A DNA stretch of 64,000 nt from Margaritifera margaritifera (Eukaryota > Mollusca > Bivalvia > Unionida > Margaritiferidae), in the NCBI GenBank assembly GCA_029931535.1, contig JAQPZY010001686.1:10543501-10607500 (forward strand). Direction: 5' to 3'. The notes under the pieces are model-generated. The model made no database searches, had not been told where the DNA came from, and was given only the letters and a program-made list of their open reading frames with translations. A program made the position numbers and the translations under genes. Positions 56,311 to 64,000 of the stretch are shown here, piece by piece. How positions within the stretch are numbered: the first letter of the stretch is position 1; each line of letters opens with the position of its first letter.

Positions 56311-56735
56311 CTATCTTAAACCTTTTCCACGTCCAAGTCCTACTGTTGGTGTGGTGGTAGTAGTTGCTGCCGCTGCTAGCGTCTCATTGAAAGTCAATGT
56401 AGTTGATGTCATGGGAGGTTTAGAATTATTTGATTGTGAAGGTCTCTTTCTCTTGAGTTTCGCCAAATAGGCTTCATGCATTCTTCTCAATTGTTTTACC
56501 TCTGCCAAAATGTTCTGTAACACATTGACAGTTCTTTTGTTCACTGTTCATGGTTTTCATCTCCTCTAGTTGCTTTCTCTTTCCTCTTTTTTTTTGTTTG
56601 TACAAAAGTCGGTTCTTCTTTGGCGTTGCGAAGTGTCTCTAGTTCTTCCTTCCGTTTCTTTTTAAAATCACTATATTCTGGCAGTGAATTGTAGAAACGC
56701 TCAGGATATATATAAGGAAAGTGACGCCACGCCAA
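56311..56735 (-). pseudogene. Basic protein gene in two overlapping frames, start lost
   Basis: On the - strand frame 1 (56,735-56,541) has PERFYNSLPEYSDFKKKRKE and FVQTKKKRKEKATRGDE. Frame 2 (56,544-56,311) has VLQNILAEVKQLRRMHEAYL and AKLKRKRPSQS, then a Thr/Ala-rich end with VGLGRGKG. They overlap by 4 bp, and neither begins with ATG (TTG and GTG), so I read one ~140-residue basic protein broken by a 1-nt shift. A TATATATAT lies inside the first codons (56,708-56,716) and could instead be the promoter, with translation beginning further in. It faces away from the stem-loop gene at 56.84 kb. Family not recognised. Confidence 0.4.
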
Positions 56736-56839
56736 CTCCTAGATTCTGAATGGTAGATAGAGAATACGCTCTGGCTGAATTATGTCACACGCGTTCTGAT
56801 TGGTGGAGACTCGAATTCAGTTTCAATCCGGTCCTAGTC

Positions 56840-56875
56840 TATACATAGTGGTACGTTCCACCATTGTGTCATCCG
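56840..56875 (+). promoter_or_regulatory. TATA promoter of stem-loop-terminated gene
   Basis: TATACAT at 56,840-56,846 is followed about 25 bp later by TTGTGTCATCC, close to the AGTGTAGTCATC initiator block at 3,689 and 12,594. An inverted CCAAT (ATTGG) lies at about 56,798, upstream, as in histone promoters. The region is shared with the divergent - strand ORF. Confidence 0.4.
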
Positions 56876-56887
56876 TTCCTACGACAA

Positions 56888-57142
56888 ATGAAGATGTGGA
56901 CCAACGTCCAGTCATCTACAATCATTTCCAGCATGCTGTTTGATCCAGACTACCTCATGTATGTCAAGTCAACATTGGCAGTCAGAAGGATCACTGTTAC
57001 TGCTCTTTGAAAAAGAAGAGTTTACGTGATATAACAAGAGTGCTTGAAGAGAGTTTTAGTGTATGGATCTGCAGCGTGGAGAAGCTTGTGACAATTAAAC
57101 AGTTAAGCATTGTCACCACTGTTAATAATCTTTTGTTAACAA
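56888..57142 (+). pseudogene. Short gene ending in a histone-type 3' stem-loop, coding frame uncertain
   Basis: ATG 56,888 opens only 40 codons (to 57,010: MKMWTNVQSSTII...). Another frame runs from before 56,885 through NEDVDQRPVIYNHFQHAV, one TGA (56,940-56,942), and then stays open for about 65 codons (CQVNIGSQKDHCYCSLKKKS; ITRVLEESFSVWICSVEKLV) to a TAA at about 57,143, 6 bp before the stem-loop. The longer broken frame looks more like the ancestral protein: it reaches the 3' signal and has Cys and basic clusters. No family recognised. TATA box, short length and stem-loop end copy the layout of the genes at 12,656 and 13,702. Confidence 0.35.
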
Positions 57143-57148
57143 GCTAAC

Positions 57149-57164
57149 GGCTCTTTTCAGAGCC
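57149..57164 (+). terminator. Consensus histone-type 3' stem-loop
   Basis: GGCTCT-TTTC-AGAGCC is a perfect 6-bp stem and consensus loop, preceded by AAGCTAAC and followed by ACTCAT. A purine-rich CGGAGATA follows about 14 nt later. It shares the upstream TTTTGTTAAC with the loops at 24,751 and 26,970. Confidence 0.85.
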
Positions 57165-57286
57165 ACTCATATCTTTCGGAGATATTAGTCTATATATTGC
57201 CAATATTTGTTTTTATGTTTGTATGTCTTTCTCTTTCGTCCATTGTTTTATCTTCTATACAGAACCTAAATCCACATCTTCACCCT

Positions 57287-57438
<152 letters not shown>

Positions 57439-57439
57439 G

Positions 57440-58400
57440 TCTGGTCAGGTCGCCCATTGATCTACCTTTCATTAACATTTCTTTTGGGTGAATCAATTTC
57501 GGCAATTTCTTTCTTATTCTATTCATTGACAAAGCTCTGTTATATGGAATGTTTAGTAATGTAATTGGTCGCCAATTTTTTTAAAAGACTCTCTAGGTTT
57601 GATTCCATTCGTCAATAAAATAATAATGCTCGATGTTTATGCTATAGACAGCTCCCCTTTTCTAAATTTGTGATTAACTGAGTCTACGGAATGTTGTCCT
57701 GTGTCTCTCTCAACACATGTATAGAATTCAACAGAAGCGACGTCACTTCCTATGTTGTTGCAATTGTTCATATTTTTTAGGAACTAAAACGTTTCAGAAA
57801 AAGTGATATCTCCTTGGAATTTATTCCACTCATCATTCAATAATTTAGATGCATTAATGTTTAAAGATATATCATCTAATTTCCTTTTGTTCAAACTATT
57901 GTCCAGTTTACCAAAAGATAATTTGTCCATTTTCCTTTTTCAACATTGTCATGGTTGTTTTCATATATCGATTTTTCTCTAGACTCCAAAAGTACTTCGA
58001 TGTTTTTTCTCCCTCTTCGATCCACATACATTTTGATCGCACTATCGTAACTCTAGTTTTTCTCATTTATCGTATTTCTGATTTAGATCTCATGTTATGA
58101 TTGGTCTTTAAGACTTTTTCCAGACCGCGAGGGTGCTTCAGTTCTTCCGGTTTGATGGGATCATTGTAATTCTTTCAAGTTTGGGCACCATAACTCGAGT
58201 AATGCTTAGTCTGTCTTTACAAGAATTATGAACTCAGACATTTCTTTACCATTTTCTTTTTCGTAAAAAAAAGAATTTGACTTGTTTCTTCAAAGTGACA
58301 CAGAGAGCTGTGATACAGTGGGGTTCTGATCTGGTCAGTTGTGAAGAAAATACAAAATATTCTTTTCTAAAGGCATTCAATTTTGAAGTTCTCAACAGTT
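57440..58400 (-). pseudogene. L1/Tx1-like LINE ORF2 fragment, start of reverse transcriptase
   Basis: On the - strand a linker region rich in stops (58,400-57,650) leads to [46 protein letters not shown] and GRSMGD. These are RT motifs 0-2 of L1/Tx1-type LINEs (PK..KP....NWRPI.LLN..YK). The piece stops at the microsatellite at 57,435. It may belong to the same family as 31.6-33.2 kb. Confidence 0.65.
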
Positions 58401-58780
58401 TAAATAACTTATGACAGTTACAAATCTTCATACAAATGAGTTTATGACACTCTTTTTATTCCAAAGTGTGTGTCTGTGTGCGTGCGTGTGTATGTGTGTC
58501 AATTTTAAGGCATGTAATATATACGCAGTTTTGTATCCCGGAAATGGCCAATGGTTCTCAAAACTTCGCATATTTCACTTTATCCAGAAACATTTACAGG
58601 GGGATTAAAATTACCATTTCAGATTTTTGGGGGACATCTTCCAAAGAAACAACATCGGCAGAGAATTTGGCCAAAACTTGTTTAATTTGTACAAATTTGA
58701 ATACAAAACAAATAAAATAATTAAATAGAACTGGTCTTTACAAATAAAATAACAACTTAATAGCAGAAATATACTCTACG
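58401..58780. other. No gene seen
   Basis: AT-rich; a short GTGTGTGTCTGTGTGCGTGC run at 58,467-58,498. Confidence 0.35.
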
Positions 58781-58784
58781 TAGC

Positions 58785-59038
58785 CACGATCGGCGCAAGG
58801 GTATTTGGCGCCCTATGCGAACTTTTAGTCTTGCGCCCCACTCCCCTTCCCCACATTTAACTTTCGAAAACGAATATTTTGCATAAGTATGAATAAAAAT
58901 TCTGCATCTGTTTTTCTCTTTCTAATTTTAGACTCTTATTATCTTCTATTTACCGCCCCCCTCCCCCCCCCTAAAAAAATTTTTTTGCCGCCCTAGGCAA
59001 CCGCCTTGATTGCCTAGTGGTTAAACCGGCCCTGTACC
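58785..59038. repeat. Dispersed repeat with GCGCCCTA...GCCGCCCTAGGCAA ends
   Basis: The stretch contains GGCGCAAGGGTATTTGGCGC and CTATGCGAAC near its left end and, near its right end, CCGCCCTAGGCAACCGCC followed by GCCTAGTGGTTAAACCGGCC. These GC-rich phrases stand out from the AT-rich flanks and resemble a known type of short interspersed or non-autonomous DNA element. I cannot name the family. Confidence 0.5.
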
Positions 59039-59540
59039 TAGCTAAAATTTATCAAGGAGGCTTCATTTTGTTTGTGATGAGTACGGCAAGTGAGTCCTTG
59101 TGCTTGGACCTTATATTTGTCACATATGGCTTAGCACGACACTCCATTTAGACCGCTGTCTTATGAGGTAAATTGCAATGTGTATCAAACTACACTGTAA
59201 CAAATGCAACCGACCTTTTCATTTATGCTTCAGTGTTGCTACAGATGCATAAAAAGTAAATTTATTGTAATCACTTCAAGCGAAAAAGACATGAATTCGT
59301 CTGTAGTGTACTCGTCGATGAGTGCTGGTTAACATCTATGACCATAGTCTGGTCTCTACCCTCATCCCCACTCCTCCAAATGAGAATATTAAACCAACAG
59401 TGACAGCAAATATTGACCCTTCTAGTTTATTTTACAAGCGAAACAGTCAAGCAAAATAGTCAAACGATTTAAACAGTGCAACAATGTGACCCAGTAGAGA
59501 CAGAATGAAAGATTACTTTTCAGCTGGACCAGATAATACT

Positions 59541-59628
<88 letters not shown>

Positions 59629-61090
59629 TGCGACTCATTTTGTTATTTTTGTTGGGCCACTGGAAACGAAGGAATTAGCCATATATACCTATAGCTACAG
59701 ACGACATTATCAAAAGTTGCATTATCTACTAAAATTGGGGGGAATACTTTTACATCAACGATCGTAAACCAAAAATGTGCACAGAAACATAACTACACAA
59801 GTCAGACTTTCTGTTAAAAATTTACCAAGATTTATATTTTTTTAACGTTTTACCATCAATGCATCTTTTGTATATAGCAAATATAACAAGAGAAAATAAT
59901 TGTTACACTCCTACTGTTACTAAGTTGTTTCAATAATTAAGACATATATGTATGCAAAATTGCAAATTGGCGATTGTTCAAATTTGATAAAATTGGTAAC
60001 TGAAACACGTCGAAATAATATTTGCTTTTCAGTTTACACGCAGAGACATAGGCATGAACATAGACATCAAAAGTAACTTTTTAGCATTTGCTGAACAGAC
60101 GCAAGTACGTGAATTTATTTGTGAGAGATTTAAAGCTAATCCAAGACATCAAAACAATGATAATTTCATTATAATATAAGACAACTACTCCTTTCAGACA
60201 TTCAAAACTCGATGGCTTTTAGTTGCGTCTTATTTCATCTTCATTGTTATCACTAAATTTCGTTCTCGACATTCATAAAGAAATCGCAAATTACTTTGGC
60301 ATCAAATGACATATCAGAAGAAACTGCAGTGCCTATTTGGAAATAACCAGAGTTCTAAATTCAGTTGTCTCTTTCAGAAATGGCTTGCCCAGTTCAAAAG
60401 TATTGATAGCACGATAATATGAACTTTCATGAAGGCATATTGTGAAGACATACGGTTTTATGGATAAGAAGGAAAGAGTAGTTTATAGGGCAAACCCTCT
60501 ATACCCGTGTGTGTGTGTGGTGTCAGCAGTTATAGGGCGGAAAAAGTTCATTGTATAAATTATTGAGCTAAAAAATGGCTGTGGCTGGACACCAAGCGCA
60601 AGTCTATAGTCAACACGTTAAAACCAGCACAATGAAATAAATTTAATAAATATGTGCACAGGGATTGAATCAAATACCTTTCGAAAGCAGAATGATTCAA
60701 TTGAATTTTGTTTCATGAATAAAATACAATGTACGAACAAGTAAAGGATAGGTGATATATATTTTCGACATTGATTGATTAAAACAGTTTTGATTGTCAC
60801 ATCTTATAACACTGAATAGATAATAATATTTTCCACATTACATTTAATATTTTAACTTAATTTTAATAGAATCACAACGTGTTCAAAATATTTTACCTTA
60901 TCTCCATATATAATCAGTCTGTCTTAATTGGCCTTGTCACGAATAAGAATTGACAACTGTCGCCAGTTGACCTTTTTGTTGATAGAGACGTGTGGCGCTA
61001 TATCATTCATCATCTGTGTCACATGGTAAATCGCCATACAAATTAATCGATGGACATATTAGTCGATAAGCAGATCTCCTTCTTACGCTA
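59039..61090. other. No gene seen; one microsatellite
   Basis: AT-rich intergenic DNA with (TA)n(TG)n at 59,541-59,623. It lies upstream of the TSP1 gene. Confidence 0.4.
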
Positions 61091-61098
61091 AGTACAAG

Positions 61099-61106
61099 TA
61101 TAAAGG
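61099..61106 (+). promoter_or_regulatory. TATA box of the TSP1-repeat gene
   Basis: TATAAAGG sits 155 bp upstream of the ATG, in AGTACAAGTATAAAGGCAC. A start site near 61,130 would leave a ~130-bp 5' UTR without an ATG-initiated long frame. Confidence 0.5.
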
Positions 61107-61260
61107 CACATGCTGTCCGTGGTGTAAGATGTTGATAAAGTCTGTTCGGAATTTTTAGATCCAGTATGAACGATTTCCTAGAAGCTCTTGCTTATGAAAT
61201 CAGATGATATTTGTCTGAAAGGAAAATTTCAACCAAATATATTTAGCTATTCTTGCAACG

Positions 61261-61946
61261 ATGTCTTCCAAACTTTTAGTTTCTTACCACATACTTATTG
61301 TGTTATTTTTTGCGATGCAATTTAGCAATGGACAGAATTGTCAACTGGCAGATTGTATTGTAAGCCAATGGGAAAACTGGAGCGAATGTAGCCAAACTTG
61401 CGGAAACACAGGAACTCGTATGCGAATACGGTCAAAGCTTTTGGAAGAATCATGTGGTGGCAGGTGCCCTTATAATACCTCGGAGTCAGAAGCTTGCAAT
61501 CAGCGATGTTGTCCAAAAGATTGTGTCTTCACACCATGGAGCGAGTGGTTCATGTGCGTTTGTAGCAACTATACTTGTCAAGAACCTGGGGACCGGTACG
61601 TTTGTCATAGGTTGAGGACGAAGATGGAGGGGGCGGAATGCGGGGGTTACTGTGACGACAGGACATTTGAGGACGGATGTGGAAAGCTCTGCTGTTACAC
61701 TGACTGCGTGCAGGGAACTTGGACATTTTGGGGCGCCTGTGTTGGACAGTGTGAGCAAATTGGGGTCATGAATAGGACCCGGAGGGTCCTACAAGAGCCC
61801 CGATGTGGAGGAAAGCAGTGCAAAGAGGCGTACGAAGAGATGGAGTGCATGGGAGGCTGTTGTCCCGTGGACTGTAAAATTGGTGAATGGAGTGACTGGT
61901 CAGTTTGCAATACCACCTGTGGAACGGCCATAGAAACACGGTCAAG
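61261..61946 (+). CDS. Secreted thrombospondin type-1 repeat protein, first coding exon
   Basis: From ATG 61,261 a signal peptide (LIVLFFAMQFSNG, cleavage near residue 24) is followed by at least four TSP1-like units: ~32-83 (WENWSECSQTCG), ~88-144 (WSEWFMC), ~149-200 (WTFWGACVGQC) and ~205 onward (WSDWSVCNTTCG). Units are joined by CCP.DC, which supplies an adjacent Cys pair at each boundary. This looks like extracellular-matrix or secreted adhesion proteins of molluscs and cnidarians. I place the splice donor at 61,946/61,947 (TCAAG|GTGGGG) because the Cys pattern stops there and the frame then turns to a non-TSP1 tail ending at 62,013. The remaining exons lie beyond the window. Ligand and tissue are unknown. 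Confidence 0.8.
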
Positions 61947-64000
61947 GTGGGGATTTTCAGTTTTATTTGTATCATGGCAGCTACAAAGGTTCCTAAGACC
62001 AACGATATATTGAACGATCATGGGCCCAAACGAATAGCTTGTAATAGCAATGTGTTAGTCACAACAAAATGTTAGTTATGAGTATGCCTTAGGGTCTTTT
62101 GAATCAAAGTTTTTTATATGCCGAAATTATTATCATGGAGTTCTTTATACCGATGAACCGATACGAAAAAAGGGATGGTTGTCAATAAACTGCAGATGAA
62201 AAGCACCACTTTTCTTTTCAGTATACTTTCTTTTCAAAATTAACAAAATTTAATCACAGGAGAAACGATTTAATAAAAAAGTGCTTAATTCGAAGAAAGG
62301 TTGTAATAACAAAACGAAAAGAAAAACTTGCGATAGAAAACACACTGTTTTGATTTAAAGTATCATAAGGCATGATCAGATACCATATGTTTTATGAGTA
62401 AACAATGCTTCGGCCATTCTCACATTTTTGGGATAATTAGGGATAAGAAAATATGAAGAAAAAAAAAAGTTCTCCAAAAAGTATCGCGCTTTCTCCCAAG
62501 AAAGTGAAGTGAACATAGTAGTATGTCACGAAATATCTTTCACCAATTGTAAATCGTTTTTATTTTGTGGTATTTTCAATTCATTGATGTCTTTCGTAAT
62601 ATAACGGAGGTCAAATAAACAACATAAATCTGTTTTATTACTTTTGGACTAGGACGGAATGGCAGATGTTTATATTTAACATACACTCTTATATTCAACT
62701 GGACACAAAGTTTTGTCTTTTGAGACTAGAGTCTCTTCAGAAAAACAAACAAACAAAAATCTGCCACTCTCATTTGTCTCAAAAGTGATATAACAAGGTC
62801 TGGAAAATGAAGTGGTTTCAATTGTTGTTGTAAATAACACTATAAACATAGTTCTGAATTTAAAGTTTCAACTGCGTAATTAAACATTAATGAACAGTAA
62901 TGTTTAATAGATTTTCTTTGCTTTATAAAGTTAGCAAAAGAAGCAGCTGTAAACATTGGCAACGGAGGTAACAATAATAAGAGGAAAAAAAGTGTCTAAT
63001 TGAAGAAAATTGTTGATCTCAACGTAAAGAGGGAAGCTCGACATATATAATACCATTAATTTACAGGTAAATAAAGGAAGAATTATAAAATTTCCTCACA
63101 TCACTCACCTTATGTAGACATCTAACTTGATGCGAGAAAAGCTTTACATACCCTTGAACAACGAAATCTCCCATGTTTCATTTAATTCCTTTAGTGGCCT
63201 TGTAGTTTTGAACTTGACTAATACATCTTTTATCGATTTCACAAACACTTCTTAATCTCCAAACAGAAAACGCGAACGACAAGCTTCTGTTTATATTTAT
63301 TATTATTGTTGTTGTTGTTGTTGTTGCTGCTGCTGCCACTTCTAACGGCACAGAAATACACAGAAGCCATTGAAATCTACACATATATATGCAGTGATCA
63401 TGTGGTAACTGAAGTTTAATTTCTGCTTTATGCAAATGGTTCGAAGAAGCATTTAATAATTTGACATTTCTGCTTTGTTAAGAAGCCTTTGTTTCAAAAC
63501 TGAAAAATAATTATATTATTTTATGGAAGAGACGACAACTAACAGCAGTTTAACATGTACAGTAATGACGATAGTGCTATGTTGAGTATTCATTTTTAAA
63601 GTTAAATATTTGTAACCGAGGTTAACAAAGATTTGCCGAAAACAAATTGATTAATGTTAGTTGTTTAGGATTTACTTGGTCAGAAATGTCACTGCACCAG
63701 ATAAAACTTAGTGCATTGGAATTTCTCTAAACATATTAAATCCTATCTGTTTCAAAATGTAGCTGTAATTTGCACTGTTTGATTAGACTGTGTATTGACG
63801 ACACGGAAAATATCACAGAATTTAAACAAAAAACTAAGGAGAATTTTCAGTAAAGTCATCATAGGAATGCATTTATTGTTGAGGAGGTAATAACAACGGA
63901 ACGTGTACCCATTAATTCACTTAGCCAATAATTTTGCAGATTAAATATTTAAATATTTTATATTACATTTTTAATTAAATATTTTAATGACGACATCAAT
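61947..64000 (+). other. Presumed intron of the TSP1 gene
   Basis: No further TSP1-like exon is visible to the end of the window. It contains a (GTT)n(GCT)n run at 63,305-63,336 and otherwise AT-rich unique DNA. Confidence 0.5.

Overview
This is eukaryotic DNA, most likely from a marine invertebrate and probably a mollusc or close relative. It is AT-rich and gene-poor, it has spliced exons, Tc1/mariner and several kinds of non-LTR retrotransposon remnants, many microsatellites and minisatellites, and protein families common in molluscs and cnidarians. The phylum is inferred from content and was not tested by search.

Left part (1-14,230). Positions 1-3,424 hold the right-hand end of an endogenous adintovirus/Polinton-like element, all on the + strand. 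It comprises the C-terminal part of a penton-like capsid protein, a basic core protein whose start is now GTG, a capsid protein of the F54H12.2 family (candidate major capsid), a small Cys/His protein and an adenain-type protease. A GTCCGCGC/TATA promoter follows at once. Then comes a non-LTR retrotransposon of the I superfamily with both ORFs open (770 and 1277 codons, ATGA overlap) and a duplicated 3' repeat. From 11.7 to 14.2 kb lie a degenerate tandem repeat, two strong hairpins and two short TATA-driven genes. Each gene ends in a histone-type 3' stem-loop with a downstream purine box, yet neither encodes a histone. Shared promoter blocks suggest that they belong to the viral element.

Middle (14.2-49.7 kb). 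This is mainly repeats and decayed transposons: old satellites at 15.3-17.3 kb, a minisatellite at 17.9-18.2 kb, a Tc1 relic, a 3.9-kb foldback of minisatellites with two more histone-type stem-loops in mirror image, L1/Tx1-like LINE pieces, and a complete but dead mariner with TIRs. Host coding sequence is sparse: a terminal exon at 22.8-23.3 kb (-) and a transmembrane exon at 35.8 kb (-).

Right part (49.7-64 kb). A second, badly decayed copy of the same viral family lies on the - strand at 49.86-51.81 kb. It supplies the upstream gene order missing from copy 1: YMV/GGFLP protein, integrase, penton-like, core. It abuts a 2.8-kb pseudogene of a multicopy family of unknown function. At 56.3-57.2 kb a divergent pair (basic ORF on -, short stem-loop-terminated gene on +) resembles the small genes at 12.6-14 kb. 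The window closes with the first exon of a secreted thrombospondin type-1 repeat gene at 61.1-61.9 kb and its intron.

The most interesting signal is repeated use of replication-dependent-histone-type 3' ends by short non-histone genes tied to a virus-like element, with a common promoter layout.
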